Shown one piece after another: positions 32,914-41,373 of a stretch of DNA of 64,000 bases (within the stretch, counting starts at the first letter, position 1; each line of letters starts with the position of its first letter). The translations under genes were made by a program, and so were the position numbers. The notes under the pieces are model-generated. The model had not been told where the DNA came from. It saw only the letters and a program-made list of their open reading frames with translations, and made no database searches. Origin of the DNA: Streptomyces liliifuscus (GTDB taxonomy: Bacteria; Actinomycetota; Actinomycetes; Streptomycetales; Streptomycetaceae). The stretch covers positions 6,448,001-6,512,000 of the forward strand of contig NZ_CP066831.1 of NCBI RefSeq assembly GCF_016598615.1. The letters run 5' to 3'.

Positions 32914-34509
32914 ATGAGTGCAGTGGGGACTGCTCGTGTTCCGCAGAACAGGAAACGAAAAAGGACGCCGCAGAGTCATGGGCTCCTGCCGACGCCGCCT
33001 GACGACGTCGAGAAGTACTCGTACTCCCGTCGGTACCTGTGGGTGCTGACGGTCGGTTCGCTGATCAGCTTCGCGTGTCTGGCGATGAGCCAGTTCCTGT
33101 TCACGGCGTCGAGTCCGTGGTTCTGGCTGACGCTGCCGCTGCTGGCGTTCATCATCGCGGACTACCTGATCTCGTTGTACCTCGACGGGCTCAGCAAGGA
33201 CTTCGACATCAAGGGCCACAAGCGTCTCGTACGCCAGTGGCGGCCGGCCGTGTACCCGAGCGTGGACATCTTCCTGCCGGTGTGCGGTGAGCCCCTGGAG
33301 GTGCTCCACAACACCTGGGTCCATGTGAACCGCCTCGCGGACAGCTACCAGGGTGTCGTGAACACGTACGTCCTGGACGACGCGGCCGAGGAAGAGGTCG
33401 GGGCGATGGCCCGCGACTTCGGGTTCAACTACGTGGTGCGCGAGAACCGCGGCTGGTTCAAGAAGGCCGGCAACCTCAACCACGCCTTCGAGAAGACCCA
33501 CGGCGACCACATCCTGATCCTGGACGCCGACTTCGCGCCGCGCGCCGACCTGCTCGACGAGCTGCTGCCGCACATGGACGACGACGAGAAGTGCGCCATC
33601 GTGCAGTCGCCGCAGTTCTTCCGCATCGTCGACGCGCAGAACTGGATCGAGCGCGGCGCGGGCGCCGTGCAGGAGCAGTTCTACCGGTCCGTGCAGACCT
33701 CCCGTGAGGACAAGGACGGCTCCATCTGCGTCGGCTCGTGCGCGATCTACCGGCGCGCGGCCCTGGAGCAGACCAACGGCATCACGCTGATCGAGCACTC
33801 CGAGGACATGTACACCGGCTTCGACCTCAGGGCGCTCGGCTGGAAGCTGCGCTATGTGCCCGTCGCGCTGTCCGCCGGCGTGTGCCCGGACACGGCCGGT
33901 GCCTTCCACAACCAGCAGTACCGCTGGTGCATGGGCTCCCTGGAGCTCCTCACCAGCAAGCGGTTCTGGGAGATGGACCTCAAGTTCAAGACCCGGCTCT
34001 GCTATGTGTCGGGGTTCCTCTACTACCTTCAGACCGCGCTCGCCACGTTCATCGCGCCGGTCATCCCGCTCGCCCTGATGATCCTGCGGCCCGACCTGCT
34101 GCGCGCCGAGGCCGCCCTGTGGGTGCTGCCGAGCGTCGCGTACGTGACGCTGGTCCTGCCGCTGTGGCACCGGGCGCCCTACCGACTAGAGGCCTGGGCC
34201 GTCCGGATCATGTACGGGTGGTCGCACGTCTTCGCGGTCTGGGACGTGATGCGGGGCCGTCCGATGGGCTGGAAGCCCACGGGCTCGGCGGGCGCCAAGA
34301 AGAACGGCATGCGCCGCTACTGGAACTGCATGATCTTCTGGACCGGCGGCACCGCCGTCCTGTGGATCATCGTCGCCGCCTGGCGCATGCTCACCCTCTA
34401 TCCGCCGGACTTCGCGCTGATGCTGTCCGCCGGCCTCTTCTACGCGATGGTCGTCGGCCGTGTCCTCGTACAGCCGCGTGCCCAGGAAGTGCAGGAAGCG
34501 ACCGCATGA
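32914..34509 (+). CDS. Processive GT2 glycan synthase, cellulose-synthase-like
   Basis: A membrane glycosyltransferase expected to polymerise sugar from UDP-sugar and extrude the chain. The 531-aa protein has two N-terminal membrane helices (about 40-85), a cytosolic GT-A domain and at least four C-terminal helices. All four motifs of processive enzymes are present: D in VLDDAAEEE, DxD in LDADFAP (near 205), the TED-like SEDMYTG, and Q334-x-x-R337-W338. There is no PilZ domain, so no sign of direct c-di-GMP control. It starts the operon and overlaps the GH26 gene by ATGA. Sugar specificity (glucan, mannan or other) cannot be read; the GH26 and mannose-type neighbours hint at mannose. Confidence 0.88.
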   Translation: MSAVGTARVPQNRKRKRTPQSHGLLPTPPDDVEKYSYSRRYLWVLTVGSLISFACLAMSQFLFTASSPWFWLTLPLLAFIIADYLISLYLDGLSKDFDIKGHKRLVRQWRPAVYPSVDIFLPVCGEPLEVLHNTWVHVNRLADSYQGVVNTYVLDDAAEEEVGAMARDFGFNYVVRENRGWFKKAGNLNHAFEKTHGDHILILDADFAPRADLLDELLPHMDDDEKCAIVQSPQFFRIVDAQNWIERGAGAVQEQFYRSVQTSREDKDGSICVGSCAIYRRAALEQTNGITLIEHSEDMYTGFDLRALGWKLRYVPVALSAGVCPDTAGAFHNQQYRWCMGSLELLTSKRFWEMDLKFKTRLCYVSGFLYYLQTALATFIAPVIPLALMILRPDLLRAEAALWVLPSVAYVTLVLPLWHRAPYRLEAWAVRIMYGWSHVFAVWDVMRGRPMGWKPTGSAGAKKNGMRRYWNCMIFWTGGTAVLWIIVAAWRMLTLYPPDFALMLSAGLFYAMVVGRVLVQPRAQEVQEATA

Positions 34510-35555
34510 GTTTTTCCGTACGCCGAGTGCGGGCATCACGTCCCGTGCGGGCGCTCGCCGCCACGCTCATCGCCGGTGCGCTGCTGGCCGGGTGCAGCAC
34601 GTTCTCCGAGGAGGGCCGCGACCAGTACGAGCGCGGACAGGGCGAGCAGCCGGGTGCCGAGGGCACCGGTGAGGCCAGTGAGTCCGCGAAGCCGGAGCCG
34701 CCGTACGACGTGCGGCCGCTGCTGGACCCGAAGAAGAAGTACCTGGGCGTGGCCGCCGACGGCGCTCCCGCCAAGATGAACGCCGTCAAGGACTTCGCGA
34801 AGCGCGCCGGCAAGAAGCCCAACCTGATCGAGTTCTACTCCGCCTGGGGCGACCAGTACGAGCAGGAGCTCGTGAAGAACTCCTGGGACTACGGCTCTGT
34901 CGCGTTCATCGCCTGGGAGCCCTTCGAGACCAGCATGAAGGACATCGCCTCCGGCAAGGAGGACGAGTACATCCGTGAGTACGCGAAGTCCGTCAAGGAG
35001 CTGAACCTGCCCGTCGCGATCAGCTTCGCGCACGAGATGAACGGCTTCTGGTACCCGTGGGGCACCAAGAAGACCAGCGCCGCCGACTTCACCGCCGCGT
35101 ACAAGCACATCCACGACATCTTCGACGACGAGGGCGCCACCCAGGTCATCTGGGTGTGGAGCCCGAACGTGACCCACCCGATGCCGAAGGTGAAGCTCAA
35201 GCCGTACTGGCCGGGCGACGACTACGTCGACTGGGTCGGTGTCATCGGCTACTACGCGGCCACCGGCCCCAACACGTACCAGACGCTGTACGGGCCGACG
35301 ATGACGCAGATCCGCGGCTTCACGAACAAGCCGTTCATCATCGCGGAGACCGCCGCGCAGGCCGGTGAGCGCAAGCCCGCCGACATCAAGTCCCTCTTCC
35401 AGGGGACCGTGCAGCGCGACGACGTCATCGGGTTCGTCTGGTTCAACTTCGACAAGGAGACGGACTGGCGCATCAACAGCGGTCCGCTGTCGGAGAAGAC
35501 CTTCAAGCAGCAGGCGGCGAACTCGAGCTTCGGATTCGATGTGACGAAGCCATGA
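34506..35555 (+). CDS. GH26-family lipoprotein, beta-mannanase-like
   Basis: The 349-aa protein has a lipoprotein signal (RALAATLIAGALLAGC, lipobox LAGC) that would tether it outside the membrane. After an acidic linker of about 40 residues comes a GH26 (beta/alpha)8 barrel. Glu177 in FAHEMNGFWYPWG is the acid/base and Glu281 in IIAETAAQ the nucleophile. GH26 enzymes mostly act on beta-mannan, beta-1,3-xylan or mixed-linkage glucan. The start is the ATG inside the GT2 stop overlap. Pairing a glycan synthase with a glycosidase is typical of bacterial exopolysaccharide operons (as BcsZ with BcsA); here the hydrolase family is different. It overlaps the next gene by ATGA. Confidence 0.88.
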   Translation: MSFSVRRVRASRPVRALAATLIAGALLAGCSTFSEEGRDQYERGQGEQPGAEGTGEASESAKPEPPYDVRPLLDPKKKYLGVAADGAPAKMNAVKDFAKRAGKKPNLIEFYSAWGDQYEQELVKNSWDYGSVAFIAWEPFETSMKDIASGKEDEYIREYAKSVKELNLPVAISFAHEMNGFWYPWGTKKTSAADFTAAYKHIHDIFDDEGATQVIWVWSPNVTHPMPKVKLKPYWPGDDYVDWVGVIGYYAATGPNTYQTLYGPTMTQIRGFTNKPFIIAETAAQAGERKPADIKSLFQGTVQRDDVIGFVWFNFDKETDWRINSGPLSEKTFKQQAANSSFGFDVTKP

Positions 35556-37618
35556 GCGACCGACGCACGCCCACCTGGGCGGACGACTCCGAGTTGCACG
35601 ACGAGTACGGGTACGGACAGCAGCAGGGCCAGGGGCAGAGCCATGCCCAGGGACAGGGGCAGGCGCAGGGGCAGCAGCAGTACGCCGACAACGGGTACCC
35701 GCAGCAGAACGAGCAGTACCAGCAGCACCAACAGAATCAGCAGCACCAGCAGTACGGCCACGGAAACCAGCAGCAGTACGCCCCCACCCCCACCGACGAG
35801 GACCAGCGGCGGTACGCGCAGCAGGAGAGCCTGCGGCAGTACGCGCAGCAGGCCCAGACCCGTCCCCGGGTACAGCCGACCTACCCTCCGTACCAGGAGC
35901 AGGCCTACCAGGGCGGCTATGTCACGGAGACGGGCAGCTGGCGCTTCGACGTCCACGACCGGACGTCCTCGTACCCGGACCAGCAGACCTACGACACGTA
36001 CGCGCCGTACGACCCGTACGCCTCGTACACCGCGGTCGAGCCGGAGGCGGCTCCCGCGTCCGTGGAGCCCGAGGCGGAGTCGGAGAAGCCGGGATACACG
36101 CTGCCGCCCGTGCAGGAGTCGGCGTGGGCGGTGGACGGCGGGCGGAGCAAGCTGCTGGGCCGCTGGGTGATGCTCTGCGTCCTGCTGATCCAGACCGGGC
36201 TCTCGCTGCGGCTGCGCGGCACCGCGTTCCAGGACGAGGCGCTCTACATCGCGGCCGGTCACTACGAGGTCGGGAACATCCTGCACGGCACGCCCGTGCC
36301 GGGTGACTTCGAGGGCTACTTCTCGGGCTATCCGAAGCTGTACCCGGTGCTCGCGGCCATGGTCGACAGCGTGGCCGGGCTCGCCGGAGTGCGCATCGTC
36401 AGCCTCTTCTTCATGCTCGGCGCGACCGCGCTGCTGTACGCGACGACCCGCCGGATGTTCAACGTCCGGGCGGCGCTCGGCGCGGCGGCCCTCTTCTCGG
36501 TCATCCAGTCGACGGTGTTCCTCGGCAACTTCGCCACCTTCGACGCGGCGGCGATCTTCCTGCTCGCCCTGGCGTTCTGGATCGTCGTACGGACCGGCAG
36601 GTCGCACATCCTGATGGTCGTGCTCGCGGCGCCCCCGGCCTTCCTGGCCTTCGGCACCAAGTACGCGGCGGGTCTGTACCTGCCGACCCTGGTGGTCCTG
36701 GCGGTACTGACCGCCTACCGCCACCGCGGGCTGCTCGCGCTCGCGCGCGGTGTGCTGTTCGGCGGGGCGATGCTCGCCATGCTGGTCGCCTCCTACCTCT
36801 ACACCGGGTCGCTCGGCGGTATCAGCCAGACCACCACCGACCGTGCCAAGGGCGCCGACACGGCGGCGACGATCCTGCAGCACAGCTCCGAGTGGGGCGG
36901 GCTGATGTTCCTCGCCGCGCTCGGCGGCTCCATCGCCTATGTGATCCGCCCGAGCATGGGCGAGATGCCGTGGGTCGACAAGAAGGGCCCGGGCAAATTC
37001 CGGCGGATCTCGCTCGGTGTGGTGCTGACCGGCACCGCGCTGCTCGCCCCGGCCTACCAGATCCACCTGCAGACCGAGATCTCGCTCTTCAAGCACGTGG
37101 GCTTCGGTCTGCTCTTCGCCGGACCGATGGCGGGCCTCGGCATGTCCCGGCTCGTCGGCCCGCACTTCCGGCACCCGCAGCTCGGGATCATGCTCTACGT
37201 CCTGACGCTGGTGTTCGGCATGGTGCAGTCCCAGCAGGCGTACAGCTTCCCGGACTCCAAGGAGATGACGGCGATCCTGCGCAACATGGTCGACCGCAAG
37301 GGCAGCTACCTCGCCGAGGAGCACGAGGTCCCCGCGTACTACCTGCGGGACAAGACCGACTACGACCAGTGGCAGAGCACGTTCGGCATGGACTACAAGG
37401 ACAAGAAGGGCAAGCAGCACTCCGGCCCCGATGCCTACCGTGCCGCGGTCAAGGACGCCAAGTTCGACGTCATCGTGTTGCGCGGGACGGTCACGCCGGA
37501 GGTCGATACGGCCGTGACCGACGCGCTGCGCGGCAATTCCCACTACCGCCTGGCAGCCGTGTCGCGCTTCACCACCAGCAAGGGCGACGGCGCGTTCCGG
37601 ATTTGGGTGAAGCGATGA
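35552..37618 (+). CDS. GT-C membrane glycosyltransferase (GT39/GT83-like) with Gln-rich N-terminus
   Basis: A 688-aa polytopic protein. Residues 1-120 are cytosolic and very rich in Gln, Gly and Tyr (QQQGQGQSHAQGQGQAQGQQ); about 120-200 is a charged linker. From about 206 there are roughly ten helices. Asp228-Glu229 in FQDEALYIAAGHYE, in the first outer loop, is the acidic pair expected in GT-C enzymes using polyprenyl-phosphate sugars. The C-terminal 120 residues are soluble and outside. Both ends overlap neighbours by ATGA, so it is translationally coupled in the operon. Acceptor and sugar are unknown. Confidence 0.75.
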   Translation: MSDRRTPTWADDSELHDEYGYGQQQGQGQSHAQGQGQAQGQQQYADNGYPQQNEQYQQHQQNQQHQQYGHGNQQQYAPTPTDEDQRRYAQQESLRQYAQQAQTRPRVQPTYPPYQEQAYQGGYVTETGSWRFDVHDRTSSYPDQQTYDTYAPYDPYASYTAVEPEAAPASVEPEAESEKPGYTLPPVQESAWAVDGGRSKLLGRWVMLCVLLIQTGLSLRLRGTAFQDEALYIAAGHYEVGNILHGTPVPGDFEGYFSGYPKLYPVLAAMVDSVAGLAGVRIVSLFFMLGATALLYATTRRMFNVRAALGAAALFSVIQSTVFLGNFATFDAAAIFLLALAFWIVVRTGRSHILMVVLAAPPAFLAFGTKYAAGLYLPTLVVLAVLTAYRHRGLLALARGVLFGGAMLAMLVASYLYTGSLGGISQTTTDRAKGADTAATILQHSSEWGGLMFLAALGGSIAYVIRPSMGEMPWVDKKGPGKFRRISLGVVLTGTALLAPAYQIHLQTEISLFKHVGFGLLFAGPMAGLGMSRLVGPHFRHPQLGIMLYVLTLVFGMVQSQQAYSFPDSKEMTAILRNMVDRKGSYLAEEHEVPAYYLRDKTDYDQWQSTFGMDYKDKKGKQHSGPDAYRAAVKDAKFDVIVLRGTVTPEVDTAVTDALRGNSHYRLAAVSRFTTSKGDGAFRIWVKR

Positions 37619-39477
37619 GTGTCAATGCCTCTCCGCCGTACGGCGGCGGATACCCCGATGCCCAGGGTGGCCATGATCCGTACGCGGGTCAGGGCGCCTA
37701 CGCGGGACAGGGCGCGTACGCCGACGGTCAGGGCGGCTACGGCGGTCCTGGTCAGGGCGCCTATGCCGACCCGGCACAGGACGCGTACGCGGCGGCCCCC
37801 GGTCAGTACGCCGACCCCGGCCAGTACACCGATCAGGGCGCCTACACCGCGCCCGGGCAGCAGCAGGCGCAGGCCGCCGAGCCCGTCGCGCCGGCGCCGG
37901 TCGACCCGGAGCCGTCCGCCGACGAGCCGGGGGAGGACGAGCCCGAGGAGTCGAAGGGCGGCCGGCTCGCCACTGCCGTGACGTTTCTGCTGCCCACGAC
38001 GCTCGCCTTCGCCATGATCTGGCGCGGCATCGGCGACCGCCAGCTGTGGCGGGACGAGCACGCCACCTGGTGGGCGGCCACGCTGTCGTTCCACGACCTG
38101 AGCCTGCTGATCCGCTCGATCGACGTGGTGTTCACGCCGTACTACGTGTTCATGCACATGTGGCTCGCGGTGGCGGGGGACTCCCCGACCGCGATGCGCA
38201 TCCCGGGTGCGGTGGCCATGGCGGCCTCGGCAGGGCTGCTCGCCCTGCTCGGGCGGCGGCTGTTCACCACACAGGCGGGCATCCTCGCGGGGCTGGCCTT
38301 CGCCGTCGTGCCGGTCACGACCCGGTTCGGGCAGGAGATCCGGCCGTACGCCTTCGCCGTGGCGGCGGTGCTGCTGTCGACGCTGCTGCTCGCGCGGGCG
38401 CTGGACAAGCCGTCGTTCAAGGTCTGGGTCGCCTACACGCTGTCGGTGCCGCTGATCGGCTGGAGCCACCTGGCCTCGATGGCGGTGCTCGGCGCACATC
38501 TCGTGATGATCGTGATCGCGCGCCGCGCGGGCGACAAGATCGTGGGCTGGGCGTACACGGCGGCCTTCACGCTGGGCATGTGCTTCGTCGTCCCGATGGC
38601 CGTCTCGGGCTCGGGGCAGAGCGGTCAGATCGCCTGGAACAACCCCGGCATCGACGACCTGATGGACTTCCCCATGAACCTCTTCGGTTCCTGGGCGGTG
38701 GCCGTACCGGTGATGGCACTCGGCACGGTCGGGCTGTTCTTCGCGGGCCGGCTGGCCCTTCCGCTGGCCGCCTGGATCGTGCTGCCGCCGCTGGTGACCT
38801 ATGTCACCGCCGCGCAGCTGCACCTCTTCCTGCCGCGCTATCTGCTGTTCACGGCGCCCGCGTGGGTGCTGCTCGCCGCCGTCGCCGTGGTCCGGATCGC
38901 CGGCCCGGTGGCCGGTGCGAAGGCCGGTACGGGGGCGGCGGCCAGACGCGGCTTCGGCTGGGTGCTCGTGGCGGCCACGGTCGCCGGGATCGCCTTCCAG
39001 TCGCTGCCGGGCATCCGTGAGACCCGGCAGAACGCGCTGGGCGAGCCGGACTACCGGGGCGCCGCGCAGCTCATCGAGGCCGGGCAGAAGAAGGGCGACG
39101 GCATCGTCTTCAGCGGTGTGCAGACCGAGCGCCGGGCCATGGCCTACGAGCTGCGCGACGACTCGGGCCGTCCCAAGGACTGGCTGATGTACCGCACACC
39201 GCAGGAGCGGGGCTCGTTCGACGCGGCCGAGTGCCCGCATCCCGCCAAGTGTCTGGCCAAGGCCGACCGGCTCTGGCTCGTGTCGACCACGCTCGACGGG
39301 AAGCCGTTCAGCGGCATGCCGAAGACGTCGGCGACCGTGATCCAGCGAAGCTTCAAGGTCGTGAAGACCAAGAAGCTCAAATACCTCCAGCTCGTGCTCC
39401 TCGAAAGGACACGCGCGGCGACGGACGACTCGTCCGAGGAAAAGGACGACGCCGCCAAGCGCAAGGTGCATACCTGA
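37615..39477 (+). CDS. Second GT-C membrane glycosyltransferase with Gly/Tyr/Ala-repeat N-terminus
   Basis: A 620-aa relative of the preceding protein. Residues 1-90 are low complexity, with repeats of the type GQGAYA and DPGQYT; 90-120 is acidic. Helices begin near 122. Asp147-Glu148 in LWRDEHATWW is the catalytic-type acidic pair, and TTRFGQEIRPYAFAVAAVLL is the family stretch. The C-terminus is soluble and basic. The start ATG overlaps the previous stop by four bases (ATGA). The similarity of architecture but different low-complexity heads suggests divergence after an old duplication. Confidence 0.75.
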   Translation: MSVNASPPYGGGYPDAQGGHDPYAGQGAYAGQGAYADGQGGYGGPGQGAYADPAQDAYAAAPGQYADPGQYTDQGAYTAPGQQQAQAAEPVAPAPVDPEPSADEPGEDEPEESKGGRLATAVTFLLPTTLAFAMIWRGIGDRQLWRDEHATWWAATLSFHDLSLLIRSIDVVFTPYYVFMHMWLAVAGDSPTAMRIPGAVAMAASAGLLALLGRRLFTTQAGILAGLAFAVVPVTTRFGQEIRPYAFAVAAVLLSTLLLARALDKPSFKVWVAYTLSVPLIGWSHLASMAVLGAHLVMIVIARRAGDKIVGWAYTAAFTLGMCFVVPMAVSGSGQSGQIAWNNPGIDDLMDFPMNLFGSWAVAVPVMALGTVGLFFAGRLALPLAAWIVLPPLVTYVTAAQLHLFLPRYLLFTAPAWVLLAAVAVVRIAGPVAGAKAGTGAAARRGFGWVLVAATVAGIAFQSLPGIRETRQNALGEPDYRGAAQLIEAGQKKGDGIVFSGVQTERRAMAYELRDDSGRPKDWLMYRTPQERGSFDAAECPHPAKCLAKADRLWLVSTTLDGKPFSGMPKTSATVIQRSFKVVKTKKLKYLQLVLLERTRAATDDSSEEKDDAAKRKVHT

Positions 39478-39548
39478 GTTGGGTTGCCGGACGCGGGGCC
39501 AGTCCCGCGTCCGGTGGGGGGCGAACAGAGAAATGGGGAGGGAAAGAG

Positions 39549-40301
39549 ATGTCGTACGACGTGGGGGCGGACGTGGCTGTCACCGTGGTGATGCCTACGT
39601 ACAACGAAGCCGCCAATCTGCCGAGAATGGCCGAGGCTGTGCTTCAACTGCCGCTGAACGGGCTCCACTTGAAGATAGTGGACGACTCTAGTCCGGATGG
39701 TACAGGACGCATCGCCGAGGAGCTGGCGGAGAAGTACAACTGGGACGGGCAGCGCCGGATGAGCGTGCTGCACCGCACCGAGAAGGACGGCCTGGGGCGT
39801 GCGTACGTCGCCGGCATGAGCGCCGCCGTCGACGAGGGCGCGCAGTACGTCGTCCAGATGGACGCCGACGGCAGCCACCCCGTGGAAGCGGTCCCACGCA
39901 TGCTCGGCACCGCCGTGGCCTCGGGCGTCGGCCTGGTCATCGGCAGCCGGTACGTCGAGGGGGGCCAGCTCGACGACGACTGGGGCGCGCACCGGGTGCT
40001 GCTGTCCCGCTTCGCCAACCGCTACGCGCGTACGGTGCTCGGCACGAAGATCCGCGACATCACCGCGGGCTTCAACCTCTGGTCGGCCCAGACCCTGCGC
40101 GACGTCGACCTGCACTCCCTGGACAGCGCCGGCTACAGCTTCCAGGTCGAGCTCAAGTTCAAGGCCGTACGGGCCGGTCACGCGGCCGTGGAGATCCCGA
40201 TCCGCTTCGAGGAGCGGACCGAGGGCGTCTCGAAGATGACCCTGCGCACCCAGCTGGAGTCGGCCGTGGTGCCGGTGAAGCTGCGGCTCAAGCACAAGTA
40301 G
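39549..40301 (+). CDS. Polyprenyl-phosphate mannose synthase (Dpm1-like, GT2)
   Basis: A 250-aa soluble GT2 enzyme expected to transfer mannose from GDP-mannose to polyprenyl phosphate at the inner membrane face. The motifs are VVMPTYNEAANL, DDSSPDG, DADGSHP (Asp105 and Asp107) and IGSRYVEGG; the end lacks the membrane helices seen in some homologues. ATG 39549 is chosen because GGGGAGGGA lies just before. Its product is the sugar donor used by GT-C enzymes such as the two upstream, which gives the operon a logical supply step. A genuine single-copy Ppm1 could also exist elsewhere. Confidence 0.88.
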   Translation: MSYDVGADVAVTVVMPTYNEAANLPRMAEAVLQLPLNGLHLKIVDDSSPDGTGRIAEELAEKYNWDGQRRMSVLHRTEKDGLGRAYVAGMSAAVDEGAQYVVQMDADGSHPVEAVPRMLGTAVASGVGLVIGSRYVEGGQLDDDWGAHRVLLSRFANRYARTVLGTKIRDITAGFNLWSAQTLRDVDLHSLDSAGYSFQVELKFKAVRAGHAAVEIPIRFEERTEGVSKMTLRTQLESAVVPVKLRLKHK

Positions 40302-40361
40302 GCATGCGCAACGCGACCAGGCATGCGGAAGTGCGAGCAGCAGTAGGCGAGTAGATACGGG

Positions 40362-40391
40362 ACGGCGGCCTGCCGGGGGGCGGGCCGCCGT
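40362..40391. terminator. Bidirectional terminator between convergent genes
   Basis: A 13-bp stem with one wobble (40362-40374 with 40379-40391) and a GGGG loop, followed by TCTGTTCTCC. It lies between the end of the glycan operon and the convergent membrane-protein gene, so it can serve both. Confidence 0.8.
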
Positions 40392-40429
40392 TCTGTTCTC
40401 CGGCGGCCGTTCCGCCGGTCGAACCAGGT

Positions 40430-41299
40430 CTACTGGTTCGCGGCCGCCGACGCCTGGGCCTCGCCGCGGCGGTGGATCTGCCGGAAGGTGAACTCGGCCA
40501 GGTCGTCGCCGGTGGTGAAGACCTTGGAGTCCTTCTGGGTCACGTCCTTGCCGTTGGTGAAACCGGCGACCGTGAAGTACGTGTAGCGGCCGTACGAGTT
40601 GGTGGTCGAGCGGCAGATCGCCGAGCGGCAGAAGGTGGGGACGCCCTCGCCGGCCAGGGACTGGACGACGCTCTTGGCGTCGGCGTCGTTCTTCGCCTTG
40701 AGGGCCTGGCCCTCGGCGTCGAAGACGGCCACGCCCACGGTCACGGCGATCCCGTCCTTGGCGTACGTGACGCGCATGAACCGGGTGCAGTCGTTCTTGG
40801 TGAGAACCGGGCCGAGCGTGCCCTGGGCGGCCGACGCGCAGTTCTTCGTGGACGCCATCGCGCCCTTCTTGTAGACGGTCTCACCCATCGTCAGCTGCGT
40901 ACCCGGGAAGAGAAGGTCCGGGGCGAGCGGCGCGGTGTCCTTCTTGACGTTGCCTATGAAGTCCTTCGGATCCAGCGGCGGCGGCGCCGACGTCTCCGCG
41001 AAGGACGGGCCGGTGCCCGTGGTGTCCGACGGGATGGCCGCGGACGTGGGCAGCTCGGAGGCAGGCCTGTTCGACGCCTGTTCGTTGCCGTCCGCCGAGA
41101 CCACGGCCATGGCGACGGCGGTGCCGACCGCGACCGTGGCGAGCGCGCCTCCGCCGATCAGCAGCCATCTGCGGCGCCGATTGCGCGTTTCGGACGCCTC
41201 GGCCAGCGCCGCCCAGTCGGGTGACTGACCGCCCCACTGCGGCGGTTGAGAACCTGATCCCCCGGAACCCCACGAGGGTCCCCCCTGCCCAAAGCTCAT
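40430..41299 (-). CDS. Single-pass membrane protein with secreted domain
   Basis: A 289-aa protein: a Gly/Ser/Trp-rich head (1-40), a basic stop (RNRRRRW), one membrane helix (LLIGGGALATVAVGTAVAMAVV), a Ser/Thr/Pro linker and an outer domain of about 170 residues with four Cys (KNCASAA, KNDCTRF, TFCRSAICRS) that can form two disulfides. I recognise no catalytic motif; the protein type is common in streptomycetes at this locus. The start at 41299 is chosen because TAAGAT (41307-41312 on the minus strand) lies 7 bases before it, the geometry of a leaderless promoter; an ATG three codons earlier overlaps that -10. Confidence 0.72.
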   Translation of the reverse strand: MSFGQGGPSWGSGGSGSQPPQWGGQSPDWAALAEASETRNRRRRWLLIGGGALATVAVGTAVAMAVVSADGNEQASNRPASELPTSAAIPSDTTGTGPSFAETSAPPPLDPKDFIGNVKKDTAPLAPDLLFPGTQLTMGETVYKKGAMASTKNCASAAQGTLGPVLTKNDCTRFMRVTYAKDGIAVTVGVAVFDAEGQALKAKNDADAKSVVQSLAGEGVPTFCRSAICRSTTNSYGRYTYFTVAGFTNGKDVTQKDSKVFTTGDDLAEFTFRQIHRRGEAQASAAANQ

Positions 41300-41306
41300 G
41301 GGGCGC

Positions 41307-41366
41307 ATCTTAGACGGGACATGGGGTGTGCTGGTCCGTCTCTTGCAGCACCGGAACCCCTAGCGT
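41307..41366. promoter_or_regulatory. Back-to-back leaderless promoters
   Basis: On the minus strand TAAGAT (41307-41312) is 7 bases before ATG 41299; on the plus strand TAGCGT (41361-41366) is 7 bases before GTG 41374. A -10 about 7 bases from the start codon is the usual spacing for leaderless transcripts in Streptomyces, and neither gene has a ribosome site. The -35 elements are weak on both sides. Confidence 0.5.
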
Positions 41367-41373
41367 GTCAAGC

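Noticed and set aside
35600..35860. CRISPR or DNA-level repeat array in the Gln-codon-rich region
   Set aside because: The repetition is CAG/CAA codons of a Gln-rich protein head, without constant repeat-spacer structure.
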